Positions 1 to 7,984 of a stretch of 64,000 nt of DNA are shown in pieces. The notes under the pieces were generated by a model that was not told the origin of the DNA, made no database searches, and was given only the letters and a program-made list of their open reading frames with translations. The DNA comes from Polycladidibacter hongkongensis (GTDB taxonomy: Bacteria; Pseudomonadota; Alphaproteobacteria; Rhizobiales; Stappiaceae). The stretch spans positions 62,001 to 126,000 of the forward strand of contig NZ_LLWC01000022.1 of the NCBI RefSeq assembly GCF_001561995.1, written 5' to 3'. Made by a program: the position numbers and the translations under genes. Positions within the stretch are counted from its first letter, which is position 1. The number at the start of each line of letters is the position of its first letter.

Positions 1-867
1 CGAGGCACCAATTATCATCAATGCCCCGAGCCAAAGATTGCCCGGAGGCACCCAGCCAAAGACGACCAGCCCTGTCAGCACATTAAATGGCAGCTTCACA
101 TGATCAAACGGCTGCAAGAATGCCGCATCAACCTTTTCATAGGCCAACGCCAGGCTGCCTTGCGCAATTGCACCGAGCACCCCGGCGACAACAACCAGCG
201 CCCAAGCCGACTGGCCACTTGGTAGCTCAAGCGCACCACCGCCTGCAGACAGCGCCAACACCAGATTAATCGGGGTCAGCAGCAACAACAGGTAAAGCGT
301 TACACTTTGCGCGCTCTCCGTACCTTCCAGCTTTTTCATCACCAAGATGGAGCTACCCCACAACAGAGCAGCGCCAACCGGCAACAATGCCGCAAGTTTA
401 AAATCATCCTGCCATGGCGCTAGAATAATCATACCGCCGACAAAACCAACAGCTGTTGCCAACCAACGCTCGTAGCTCGCTTTTTCGCCCAGAAACAGCG
501 CAGCGCCAATGGTCACAAAAAATGGCGATGTCATGAGCAATGCAATTGCTTGCCAGATCGGCACCCCCTGCGCCAATCCAGCGGTCCATAATTGCACGCC
601 CAAAGCTGCCAGCACCACACGAAACACGTGCAAACCCAGCTGCTTGGTGCGCAGCGCCGCCACACCACCACGCAGCACCAGCGGCAACAACACCACAAGC
701 GAAACGAAGTACTGCCAAAAGGTGGCACTGGCGGACCCAAGCCCCAAGTTCATCGTCAGATATTGCATTGCAGCGTTTACTAGGGCAAACACCGCCCCGG
801 CAAACACCATCCAAGCGGCCCCAACGAGCCGATGGGATAAGCCCATACGAGAAAGCGCCTCACTCAT
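1..867 (-). CDS. ribN: EamA/DMT-family riboflavin transporter RibN (C-terminus cut by window edge)
   Basis: This open frame runs without a stop from an ATG at 867 to base 1, so about 289 residues are visible and the end is missing. The protein is almost entirely hydrophobic, with roughly nine membrane segments in view and the two-repeat EamA layout. One example is a tryptophan and glycine-rich helix followed by the short loop GEKASYERW near the middle. EamA proteins export or import small metabolites. The family alone does not give the substrate, but an FMN riboswitch sits about 160 bases upstream on the same strand. RibN is the known EamA-type riboflavin importer of proteobacteria under such riboswitches, so inner-membrane riboflavin uptake is the inferred role. 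The start is supported by a GGGGGCGC ribosome site just before the ATG. Confidence 0.8.
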   Translation of the reverse strand, partial: MSEALSRMGLSHRLVGAAWMVFAGAVFALVNAAMQYLTMNLGLGSASATFWQYFVSLVVLLPLVLRGGVAALRTKQLGLHVFRVVLAALGVQLWTAGLAQGVPIWQAIALLMTSPFFVTIGAALFLGEKASYERWLATAVGFVGGMIILAPWQDDFKLAALLPVGAALLWGSSILVMKKLEGTESAQSVTLYLLLLLTPINLVLALSAGGGALELPSGQSAWALVVVAGVLGAIAQGSLALAYEKVDAAFLQPFDHVKLPFNVLTGLVVFGWVPPGNLWLGALMIIGAS

Positions 868-870
868 AAT

Positions 871-900
871 GCGCCCCCGCCGTTGCGGACCTAAGGCGCC
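871..900 (-). promoter_or_regulatory. Possible ribosome-site sequestering stem before ribN
   Basis: In the transcript, GCGCC at 899-895 can pair with GGCGC at 875-871, which overlaps the purine-rich ribosome site of ribN. A riboswitch that controls translation would need such a stem. The pairing is short and seen by eye only; the link to the FMN aptamer upstream is inference. Confidence 0.35.
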
Positions 901-1027
901 CGCATATCAAAATCTTTTTCTTCACTTCAACCTCTGATTCAAAGGGCGCTGCGGCGGATAGCCACGCACCAGAACATATGAATCAGGACAAACGTCGCCC
1001 TGCGACAGCACAGGCTGCACAAGTTGA

Positions 1028-1172
1028 TCATCTCTTTCATCCGGACTGTAACCGTCGGCTCCGGAATCACACCGGATCTGCTGACCCTGCACATCGCAGG
1101 CGCTCGCGGACTAGTTTCCGTTCAACAGGAAACATCACCACCGGTGGGGACTTTCACCCCGCCCTGAGAAGC
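1028..1172 (-). promoter_or_regulatory. FMN riboswitch (RFN element)
   Basis: Read on the minus strand, the conserved blocks of the FMN aptamer appear in order. They are GGGTGAAA and CCCACCGG near the 5' side, AGTCCGCGAGC in the middle, then GATCCGGTG, GATTCCGG, GCCGACGGT and AGTCCGGATG. The closing stem pairs TCTC (1169-1166) with GAGA (1035-1032). It lies in the leader of the transporter gene starting at 867. FMN binding to this element normally turns expression off, so the transporter should be made when flavin is scarce. Confidence 0.95.
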
Positions 1173-1208
1173 GCGCAGCCTTGACCACGCCAACTTTTAC
1201 TAGCAGAA

Positions 1209-1237
1209 ATAATAGGAGGACGCATCTAGTTTTTCAG
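1209..1237 (-). promoter_or_regulatory. Candidate sigma-70 promoter of the FMN riboswitch/ribN transcript
   Basis: On the minus strand, CTGAAA (1237-1232) and TATTAT (1214-1209) are separated by 17 bases, matching four and five positions of the -35 and -10 consensus. Transcription would start near 1202, about 30 bases before the aptamer. The -35 box lies inside an 8-bp inverted repeat (1231-1249). Found by eye. Confidence 0.45.
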
Positions 1238-1256
1238 TATCACTGAAAAGACTCGC

Positions 1257-1679
1257 CTAACGTTGCAACAAGCTCAGAACATGCTGTCTATACAGCTGCG
1301 GCATCTGCCATTGTTCAAGCGCATCGGCCAGCCCCTCTATCGCCTTGTCATGCGCCCGGCCACTAGCCGCACTGCGCGTCACGTAAACAAGAGCGGATCG
1401 CGTAATACCTTGATGACGAACAGGAATAAACACTTTGTCCATAGCGCCGCGCATCAACGCCTCCGCGCTATCGACACTTGGCACATCGCTGACATGCAAA
1501 TCCCAAAGCACACCGTGCACGCACTGCATCGGCGCTTTCAACAGGCTTGGTACACCGCCGCGTCCAATAATGAAGCGGTACCCATCCATCTGCGCAGGGC
1601 CAAGGGTTTTCGCACGCTTACAGCGTTTTGCCATCACATCGCGATTCATCAAGCGGCCATATGAGAAGTAAAGTGGCAT
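1257..1679 (-). CDS. Gamma-glutamylcyclotransferase-like (AIG2/GGCT fold) protein
   Basis: This 140-residue protein opens with PLYFSYGRLM, a variant of the YFAYGSNM signature of the GGCT/AIG2 family, in which this loop holds the gamma-glutamyl substrate. The usual serine and asparagine are replaced by arginine and leucine. The family's catalytic glutamate follows a D-x-x-E pattern; the best candidate here is the Glu in VDSAEA, near residue 72. Length and the central VHGVLWDL strand fit the fold. The gene starts 8 bases after the stop of the HAD gene upstream and is probably in its operon. Real GGCT activity is uncertain because the signature loop is altered; the substrate is unknown. Confidence 0.65.
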   Translation of the reverse strand: MPLYFSYGRLMNRDVMAKRCKRAKTLGPAQMDGYRFIIGRGGVPSLLKAPMQCVHGVLWDLHVSDVPSVDSAEALMRGAMDKVFIPVRHQGITRSALVYVTRSAASGRAHDKAIEGLADALEQWQMPQLYRQHVLSLLQR

Positions 1680-1687
1680 AGTAGCCC

Positions 1688-2350
1688 CTATCGCGCATCA
1701 GCAGCAAACTGCCGCAATACTGGTAAAAGCTCGGCGGGATTCGCAGCCAAATGCGCAGGCTCCTCTTGCTCCAGCTCGTCCTGAGTGCCAAAGCCCCAGA
1801 GCACCCCAATGCTGGTAACCTTGTTTTTTCTTGCGCCGATCAGATCATATTTACGGTCACCAATCATCACCACCCGGTCGCTGGCAAGCCCCTCTGCCTC
1901 CAGCAGCGCCTTGATGAGCTCGCCTTTGTCGGCGCGTGCGCCGCCGGCAAAACTGCCATAAATCTCTTTAAAATATGGCTCCAAACCAAAATGCGTAACG
2001 ATGCGGCGTGCAGCCCCTTCAATCTTTGAAGTCGCAACAAACAACGGCACCCCCATGTCTGTCAATGCCGCCAATACTTCAACGATACCGTCATAAATGT
2101 GGTTTTCAAACAAGCCTTGCGCGTCATAATAGCTGCGATATTGCTTAACCGCTGCCTCAATTTCGGCCGGATCATCACTGCCCAGCGCACTGGCAATGCC
2201 TTGTTCAATCGGTGGACCGATATAGATCTTCAGTACATCACGTTCCGGCACATCGCGCCCCATCTTCGCCAACGCATGCTGAAAACCTGACGTTATTCCG
2301 ATGTAAGGATTGGTAAGTGTCCCATCCAGATCAAAAAGTACCGCGTCCAC
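1688..2350 (-). CDS. HAD-superfamily phosphatase (phosphoglycolate phosphatase/5'-nucleotidase-like)
   Basis: A 220-residue protein carrying all HAD motifs: motif I DLDGTLTNP with the nucleophile and acid aspartates at the N-terminus, motif II threonine in VATSK, the motif III lysine, and motif IV GDRKYDLIGA. The cap sits between motifs I and II (roughly residues 15-85), which makes it subfamily IA. The stretch PYIGITSGF followed by YIGPPIEQ resembles the Gph-like 5'-nucleotidase subgroup rather than classical Gph. It is likely a cytosolic phosphatase for a small phosphorylated metabolite; the substrate cannot be told. The start is GTG, supported by a GGAG site. It precedes the GGCT-like gene by 8 bases. 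Confidence 0.75.
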   Translation of the reverse strand: MDAVLFDLDGTLTNPYIGITSGFQHALAKMGRDVPERDVLKIYIGPPIEQGIASALGSDDPAEIEAAVKQYRSYYDAQGLFENHIYDGIVEVLAALTDMGVPLFVATSKIEGAARRIVTHFGLEPYFKEIYGSFAGGARADKGELIKALLEAEGLASDRVVMIGDRKYDLIGARKNKVTSIGVLWGFGTQDELEQEEPAHLAANPAELLPVLRQFAADAR

Positions 2351-2387
2351 TCTGGCTCCATCCCGCGATAGAGCCAGAGCTCAATCG

Positions 2388-4403
2388 CTACACTTGAAAT
2401 TCCATGATAACTGCATCAACCGCCAAGCTGTCCCCCGGCGTTGCCTTGATTGCACTTATTACACAGTCGCGCTCGGCCCGTAAAATGTTTTCCATCTTCA
2501 TTGCCTCGACAATCGCCAGCGGCTCACCAGCCTTGACCTCTTGCCCCTCACCCACATTGATAGAAACAACCAGCCCCGGCATCGGGCAAAGCAACAAGTT
2601 CGAAGTATCGGGCTTCACTTTTTCAGGCATCAATCTTTCCAGCTCGGCAATGCGCGGCGTCATTGGCCTTGCCAGCACCCGCATGCCCTGCCAGTCCAGC
2701 TGATACCCATTGAGCACAGGGCGAATCTGAACCTGAACCGGCTGCCCCTCATAAGAACCCCGCCACAAAATGTCGCCCGGCGTCCAATCTGATCGCAGCG
2801 CGGACGCACTGCCCCCGGCAACAGACACATCCATATCAATCGGCGTTGCCGTGTGCCCTTCACACAATTTCACTTGAACGGGCTCGCCGTCCAGATTAAC
2901 CACCCAATCTGTCCGCACTGCGCCTGAGTGTGGCCGCAAACGCCCGGGAAGATGATCCAGCCGCTCTCGCTCGATTAAATGCATCGATAGCGCCACACTA
3001 GCAAATAACGCCTTTGCTTTGCTGTCAGGTTCCGCGGGTACAAACCCCTCCGGATACTCATCGGCAATAAAACTGGTCGAAAGCTCACCCGAGCGCCAAC
3101 GCTTGTGTCGCATCAACGCAGCAAGAAACGGCACATTATGCGCTATGCCGTCAACGACAAACCCATCAAGCGCCAAACTCATCGCTTCAATAGCCTCCGA
3201 ACGCGTTGGCGCATGTGTTACCAACTTAGCGATCATCGGATCATAAAACATCGAGATCTCGTGTCCCTCGCTCACCCCTGTGTCGTTGCGCAAAGTCACA
3301 TCGCCAGTCTTACCTTCTTCTGGCGCGCGATATTTGTTCAAGCGGCCAATGGAGGGCAAGAACCCGCGAAAAGGATCCTCTGCGTATATCCGGCTCTCAA
3401 CGGCCCACCCATCTAGGCGCACATCCTCTTGCGCCATACTAAGGGTTTCGCCAGCCGCCACACGTATCATCTGCTCAACAAGATCCACCCCGGTTATAAG
3501 CTCGGTAACAGGGTGCTCAACTTGTAATCGCGTATTCATTTCAAGGAAATAAAAGCTCTTGTCCTGCCCAGCGACAAATTCCACAGTGCCAGCACTGTCA
3601 TAGTCAACAGCCTGTGCCAGAGCAACAGCCTGCTCCCCCATCATTCTTCGTGTCGCTTCATCCAAAAGTGGCGAGGGCGCTTCTTCAATCACCTTTTGGT
3701 TTCGCCGCTGAATAGAGCATTCCCGCTCACCTAGATACACAGTGTTCCCATGCTTATCTCCGAGCACCTGTATCTCGATATGACGTGGGTTTTCGATAAA
3801 CTTCTCTATAAAAATACGGTCATCGCCAAACGAGCTCGCCGCCTCCGAACGCGCCCGCTCAAAACCTTCCGCAGCCTCGTCGCTATTCCATGCAATGCGC
3901 ATTCCTTTACCACCGCCGCCAGCCGAGGCCTTGATCATCACAGGGTAGCCAATTTCATTAGAAATCCGCATAGCGTCTTCAGGGCTTTCAATGAGCCCCA
4001 TATAACCAGGGACAGTAGACACACCTGCCTTGGCGGCAAATTTCTTAGATGTAATCTTATCACCCATCGCCTCAATGGCTTTTGGGTTTGGGCCTATGAA
4101 AACTATGCCATGCGCAGCCAGTGCCGCACAGAACTCAGCGCGCTCGGACAAAAAGCCGTAGCCGGGATGCACAGCTTCCGCGCCAGTTTTTTGGCACGCC
4201 TCGATGATTTTCCCCACCTGCAGATAGGATTCTGCTGCCGCAGCAGGGCCAATGTGTACCGCCTCGTCCGCCATCTCCACATGCATGCTATCGCGATCAG
4301 CATCAGAGTAGACAGCAACAGTCGCTATCCCCATTTGCTTGGCAGTCTTGATTACGCGACAAGCGATTTCACCACGGTTGGCTATTAGTATTTTCGAAAA
4401 CAT
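2388..4403 (-). CDS. pccA: Propionyl-CoA (acyl-CoA) carboxylase, biotin-carrying alpha subunit
   Basis: This 671-residue protein joins a biotin carboxylase half to a biotin carrier domain. The N-terminus has KILIANRGEIACR; the ATP-grasp region shows GGGGKGMR and GERECSIQRRNQKVIEEAPS; EMNTRLQVEHPVTE is the conserved active-site segment. Near the C-terminus, EAMKMEN carries the lysine that receives biotin (about residue 636). With PccB it carboxylates propionyl-CoA to methylmalonyl-CoA in the cytosol, feeding odd-chain fatty acids and branched amino acids into the TCA cycle. An ATG 18 bases further upstream is in frame, but family members begin at MFxKILIANRG, so 4403 is preferred. The gene is on the same strand as pccB but separated from it by two plus-strand genes. 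Confidence 0.93.
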   Translation of the reverse strand: MFSKILIANRGEIACRVIKTAKQMGIATVAVYSDADRDSMHVEMADEAVHIGPAAAAESYLQVGKIIEACQKTGAEAVHPGYGFLSERAEFCAALAAHGIVFIGPNPKAIEAMGDKITSKKFAAKAGVSTVPGYMGLIESPEDAMRISNEIGYPVMIKASAGGGGKGMRIAWNSDEAAEGFERARSEAASSFGDDRIFIEKFIENPRHIEIQVLGDKHGNTVYLGERECSIQRRNQKVIEEAPSPLLDEATRRMMGEQAVALAQAVDYDSAGTVEFVAGQDKSFYFLEMNTRLQVEHPVTELITGVDLVEQMIRVAAGETLSMAQEDVRLDGWAVESRIYAEDPFRGFLPSIGRLNKYRAPEEGKTGDVTLRNDTGVSEGHEISMFYDPMIAKLVTHAPTRSEAIEAMSLALDGFVVDGIAHNVPFLAALMRHKRWRSGELSTSFIADEYPEGFVPAEPDSKAKALFASVALSMHLIERERLDHLPGRLRPHSGAVRTDWVVNLDGEPVQVKLCEGHTATPIDMDVSVAGGSASALRSDWTPGDILWRGSYEGQPVQVQIRPVLNGYQLDWQGMRVLARPMTPRIAELERLMPEKVKPDTSNLLLCPMPGLVVSINVGEGQEVKAGEPLAIVEAMKMENILRAERDCVISAIKATPGDSLAVDAVIMEFQV

Positions 4404-4528
4404 CTCAGGCCCAATCCCCATTTATCTAGTGAATTTCTATGAGCCAAACAACACAGGATCAACCTCGCAAAAAGGAGAACACGCCCCCTAGATCTCGACT
4501 ATACAAGATGAAATGAACTTTCATATCC

Positions 4529-4542
4529 CTATGAAATCATAG
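4529..4542. promoter_or_regulatory. Inverted repeat in the pccA-folB divergent region
   Basis: CTATGA and TCATAG form a perfect inverted repeat around AA, in the 282-base space between the divergent pccA and folB starts. A shorter repeat (TGAAA/TTTCA) lies just to the left. It could be an operator or part of a promoter. No regulator gene is adjacent and no known consensus is matched. Confidence 0.3.
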
Positions 4543-4685
4543 AAAAAATTAGAACCGGCATACCAAGCCAAGTGCATTTTAGGGAGAAACAATCGGGTTG
4601 TTCTTTTGGCTAATCAAGAACAGGGGATCACTAGCCAATCGTGCAAAGCACTGCTAAAAATCAAAGAGACGAAAAAGGGGAAAAA

Positions 4686-5048
4686 ATGGACACGATCTAC
4701 TTAACAGGCCTATCGTTTTTTGCAAATCACGGTCTATTCGAGGAAGAAGCTCGTCTCGGGCAACGCTTCATAGTCGATCTCAAGTGCGAGCTAGATCTTT
4801 CGGCCGCATCCAAGAGCGACAAATACGAGGACACAGTTTGCTATGGTAGCCTTGCAAAGCTTGTAGAGAGTGTTGTTACCAACAACCGCTTTAATCTAAT
4901 CGAACGCTTGGCCGGTGCCATTTGCGAGGCGGTTTTAGATTATGATAGTAGAATTGAACGTGTTTCAATTACTTTGCACAAACCGTCCGCACCCGTTCCT
5001 GTCGCAACAGGATGCTTCAAAGTTGAGATCACGCAACAGCGCATTTGA
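4686..5048 (+). CDS. folB: Dihydroneopterin aldolase
   Basis: A 120-residue FolB-family protein. FolB cleaves 7,8-dihydroneopterin to 6-hydroxymethyl-dihydropterin and glycolaldehyde in folate synthesis, as a cytosolic octamer. The N-terminus MDTIYLTGLSFFANHG leads to the glutamate-rich loop EEEARLGQRF, whose last Glu (about residue 21) matches the family's pterin-anchoring glutamate. The catalytic lysine is in ITLHKPSAP (about residue 99) and the tyrosine in CYGSL matches the conserved YG. An upstream in-frame ATG at 4641 exists, but AAAGGGGAAAAA directly before 4686 decides the start. No other folate gene is near. The gene stands in front of a secreted-protein gene between the two pcc genes. 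Confidence 0.88.
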   Translation: MDTIYLTGLSFFANHGLFEEEARLGQRFIVDLKCELDLSAASKSDKYEDTVCYGSLAKLVESVVTNNRFNLIERLAGAICEAVLDYDSRIERVSITLHKPSAPVPVATGCFKVEITQQRI

Positions 5049-5116
5049 ATTCGCTTAACATTATTCGCCTACGCTTATTTGCAACGAGAAGCTCAAGCAA
5101 AGGAGGCGTGAATTCA

Positions 5117-5431
5117 ATGCGCGGTGAGTATGAAAACAAGATAACAGCGCTCATAGTCTCACTCTTCCTTTTTTGGAGCACTACCGCCCCAGCCCAATCC
5201 CGGCCAGACACTCGCCTCATGACCTGTGAAAAAACAAAGAACCTCGTCAAAAGCAAGGGCGCGATTGTTCTCAATACGAGCACTCGTTTGTTTGACAGAT
5301 ACGTCGCTGAACGCCGTTATTGCCAACGTGATGAAGTATTGCAGGGCGCATGGGTTCCAACCAAGGACAAGAAAGAGTGTTTTATCGGCTATACATGCGA
5401 ACCGCCAAACTACTGGGATGCCTTTGATTAG
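5117..5431 (+). CDS. Small secreted four-cysteine protein, conserved hypothetical
   Basis: The 104-residue product has a Sec signal peptide: a charged MRGEYENK start, a hydrophobic stretch LIVSLFLFW, and a likely cut after APAQS. The mature part has four cysteines (in LMTCEK, RYCQR, KECFIG and YTCEP) that could form two periplasmic disulfides, and the pattern GAIVLNTSTRLFDRYV. I recall similar small periplasmic proteins of unknown role in rhizobia and relatives. AAAGGAGG ten bases before the ATG fixes the start; an in-frame ATG at 5045 overlaps the end of folB and lacks a ribosome site. The gene probably shares a transcript with folB (68 bases apart). Function unknown. Confidence 0.75.
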   Translation: MRGEYENKITALIVSLFLFWSTTAPAQSRPDTRLMTCEKTKNLVKSKGAIVLNTSTRLFDRYVAERRYCQRDEVLQGAWVPTKDKKECFIGYTCEPPNYWDAFD

Positions 5432-5468
5432 CTGCAAGGCTCCCAGCAGTTGATATGTTCAATACTCC

Positions 5469-7001
5469 CTAAAGTGGTATATTGTCATGTTTCCGCCAAG
5501 GTAGCTCCGACTGTTTATTTCTTAGCATCGCCAATGCGCGAGACACCCTTCGACGCGTTGAATGGGGCATTATGACCTCATCAATGTAACCACGCTCCGC
5601 CGCGACGAACGGATTGGCAAATCTGGTCTCATAGTCCTGCGTTCTCTCTGCAATCTTCTCAGAGTCGCCCAGCTCTGCACGGTACAAGATTTCAACCGCG
5701 CCTTTTGCACCCATGACCGCAATCTCGGCAGACGGCCATGCATAGTTGATATCCCCTCGAATATGCTTGGAACTCATCACATCATATGCTCCGCCGTATG
5801 CTTTGCGTGTAATAATCGTGATCTTGGGAACAGACGCTTGCGCATAGGCAAAGAGAAGTTTGGCGCCATGCTTGATAAGTCCACCATATTCTTGCGCTGT
5901 ACCTGGCAAAAAGCCTGGAACATCAACAAATGTAACAAGCGGGATTCCGAAACAATCGCAAAACCTTACAAACCTGGCAGCCTTGCGACTAGCGTCTGAA
6001 TCAAGAACACCGGCAAGTACCATCGGTTGGTTTGCAATAATACCTACGGTGCGCCCCTCTATGCGCGCAAACCCAGTGATAATATTTGCCGCGAATTTCT
6101 CCTGAATCTCATAGAAGTCGCCCTCGTCAATGCACTTCAAAATCGCGTCGCGCATATCATAGGGTTTGTTCGGGTTGTCAGGGATCAAGCGATCAAGACT
6201 ATCATCAAGGCGCGCTGGATCGTCATATACTGCGAGTTCTGGAAGCGAAGCTTGATTGTTCATGGGAAGATAATCGAGTAGTCGGCGTACCTGTAGGAGT
6301 GCTTCCACATCACTGTCAAATGCACCATCAGCTATAGATGATTTGGTTGAGTGTACACTGGCGCCGCCAAGTTCTTCCGCTGTAACAGTCTCGTTTGTAA
6401 CGGTTTTTACTACGTCAGGACCAGTGACAAACATGTACGAGCTGTCTCGAACCATAAAAATGAAGTCTGTCATCGCAGGCGAATACACATCGCCGCCCGC
6501 ACATGGCCCCATAATAACTGAAATCTGGGGGATCACACCGGATGCCTGCACATTGCGCCAAAATACCTCGCCATAGCCGCCAAGCGCTGCGACACCTTCC
6601 TGAATACGTGCCCCTCCCGCATCGAACAGACCAACAATTGGCGCTCTGTTTTGCAAAGCCATATCCTGAATTTTCATAATTTTTTGCGCATGTGTTTCTG
6701 ATAGGGATCCGCCAAAGACGGTAAAATCCTTCGAAAACACATAAACGGTTCGACCATTTACTGTGCCCCATCCGGTAACCACTCCGTCACCAGGAATATG
6801 ACTCTCATCCATACCAAAATCGGTACAACGATGCGTCTTGAACATATCGTATTCTTCAAATGACCCTTCATCGAGAAGAATCTCTATACGCTCGCGGGCC
6901 GTCAACTTGCCCTTTGCATGCTGCGCATCAATACGGCGTTGACCACCACCCAATTTCGCGTCTTCGCGACGCAGTTCCAGTTCCGCAAGGACTTCTTTCA
7001 T
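5469..7001 (-). CDS. pccB: Propionyl-CoA (acyl-CoA) carboxylase, carboxyltransferase beta subunit
   Basis: The 510-residue protein has the usual PccB length and both crotonase-like halves of a carboxyltransferase. The N-terminal half contains [20 protein letters not shown] and [16 protein letters not shown], which form the acyl-CoA site. The C-terminal half contains [20 protein letters not shown] and [14 protein letters not shown], the biotin side. It transfers carboxyl from biotin on PccA to propionyl-CoA. The N-terminus [20 protein letters not shown] matches family starts, so the ATG at 7001 is chosen over the one at 7043. The two pcc subunits are co-directional but 1.1 kb apart. Confidence 0.93.
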   Translation of the reverse strand: MKEVLAELELRREDAKLGGGQRRIDAQHAKGKLTARERIEILLDEGSFEEYDMFKTHRCTDFGMDESHIPGDGVVTGWGTVNGRTVYVFSKDFTVFGGSLSETHAQKIMKIQDMALQNRAPIVGLFDAGGARIQEGVAALGGYGEVFWRNVQASGVIPQISVIMGPCAGGDVYSPAMTDFIFMVRDSSYMFVTGPDVVKTVTNETVTAEELGGASVHSTKSSIADGAFDSDVEALLQVRRLLDYLPMNNQASLPELAVYDDPARLDDSLDRLIPDNPNKPYDMRDAILKCIDEGDFYEIQEKFAANIITGFARIEGRTVGIIANQPMVLAGVLDSDASRKAARFVRFCDCFGIPLVTFVDVPGFLPGTAQEYGGLIKHGAKLLFAYAQASVPKITIITRKAYGGAYDVMSSKHIRGDINYAWPSAEIAVMGAKGAVEILYRAELGDSEKIAERTQDYETRFANPFVAAERGYIDEVIMPHSTRRRVSRALAMLRNKQSELPWRKHDNIPL

Positions 7002-7321
7002 AATAAAAACCAGCTCCCACCTAGTTGGGCTTAGTCCTAACATGTTGAGATAGACGACAACCAGTCATCCATTTGGTTTAAGCCTTGTCTCCAATCAGCA
7101 GCGAAAAATCCCGCAAATTCCACTCCTTACACGACCCATCAAACCAATCATCGTTCGCTACTTGTTCACAATGATGCTTTGCGCTTTTTAAGTAAATCCG
7201 CTGAAATCTGCCTACAAAATAGCGCGGTAAAAAAAACAGGGCTTGCCGCAAAGCTGCGACAAGCCCTAGTCTCACCTCATACGCACCTTTAGTCAGACAC
7301 GCACAAATCAATCTCTTGGAA
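7002..7321. other. Intergenic stretch between pccB and the OmpA lipoprotein gene
   Basis: These 320 bases hold the pccB leader at the left and the intrinsic terminator of the lipoprotein gene at 7228-7266. No supported reading frame was seen; a frame at 7078-7428 overlaps the lipoprotein gene out of phase and has no ribosome site. Confidence 0.6.
7228..7266 (-). terminator. Intrinsic terminator of the OmpA-family lipoprotein gene
   Basis: On the minus strand, GGGCTTG pairs with CAAGCCC (7266-7260 with 7245-7239), followed by CTG and a run of eight T. It lies 56 bases after the stop of the lipoprotein gene. Confidence 0.85.
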
Positions 7322-7984
7322 CTATTGCAAGGGGGAAAGGACCACTTCCACCCGCCGGTTCTGCGCGCGCCCCGCTTCGCTTGCATTCGATGCGATTGGC
7401 TGAGAGAGCCCATAGCCGAACGCGGCAATGCGTTGCGCAGGAATGCCTTGGTTGATCAAATAGGAGCCCACTATCTGCGCTCTTTGCTGCGAAAGCTGCA
7501 TATTGTATTGCGCAGAACCGACATTATCTGTGTGCCCATAAACATTGAGGCGTGTCTGCGTGTACTCTTTTGCGACCACCGCTACACTGGTCAGAACCTG
7601 CATAGCCCGTGGGCTCAGCGCTGTTTGGTTGGTCGCGAACGTTACATCATTTGGCATATTCAGTTTAATCTGATTGCCAACACGTGTCACAGATACGCCG
7701 CTTGCTTGTAATTGTTGCCTCAGCGCAGTTTCTTGCTGGTCCATGTAGTTGCCAATACCGCCTCCGATCAACCCACCGGCAGCGGCACCGACCAGTGCAC
7801 CCTCGACGCGCGCACTGTCACCACCTGCGATTGCACCAATAACAGCGCCAGCAGCAGCACCCAAACCGGCACCCGCGGCTGTATTTGAAACCTTTGATTG
7901 GCCAGTATACGGATTGGTTGTTTGACAAGCAGCCAAACCCACCAAAGTCAGGGCAACAGCAGCCCCCCGGAGATATGCCTTCAT
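7322..7984 (-). CDS. OmpA-family glycine-zipper outer-membrane lipoprotein (YiaD-like)
   Basis: A 220-residue lipoprotein. The N-terminus ends in the lipobox LVGLAAC, so Cys20 would be lipidated after signal peptidase II cleavage. Residues about 35-80 are a glycine zipper (AAGAGLGAAAGAVIGAIAGG, then GGLIGGGIG). The C-terminal half is an OmpA-type peptidoglycan-binding domain with NVYGHTDNVG, the SQQRAQIVGSYL helix and GRAQNRRVEVVL; the aspartate and arginine bind diaminopimelate in this family. It probably anchors the outer membrane to peptidoglycan. AGGAAGAG just upstream of the ATG supports the start. It is monocistronic, with its own terminator. Confidence 0.9.
   Translation of the reverse strand: MKAYLRGAAVALTLVGLAACQTTNPYTGQSKVSNTAAGAGLGAAAGAVIGAIAGGDSARVEGALVGAAAGGLIGGGIGNYMDQQETALRQQLQASGVSVTRVGNQIKLNMPNDVTFATNQTALSPRAMQVLTSVAVVAKEYTQTRLNVYGHTDNVGSAQYNMQLSQQRAQIVGSYLINQGIPAQRIAAFGYGLSQPIASNASEAGRAQNRRVEVVLSPLQ

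Noticed and set aside
404-814. 136-residue minus-strand frame rich in Trp and Cys over the RibN gene
   Set aside because: It is out of phase with the continuous transporter frame that runs from 867 off the left edge.
7078-7428. 116-residue minus-strand frame overlapping the OmpA-type lipoprotein gene
   Set aside because: It runs through the lipoprotein terminator and the gene's C-terminal codons in another phase.
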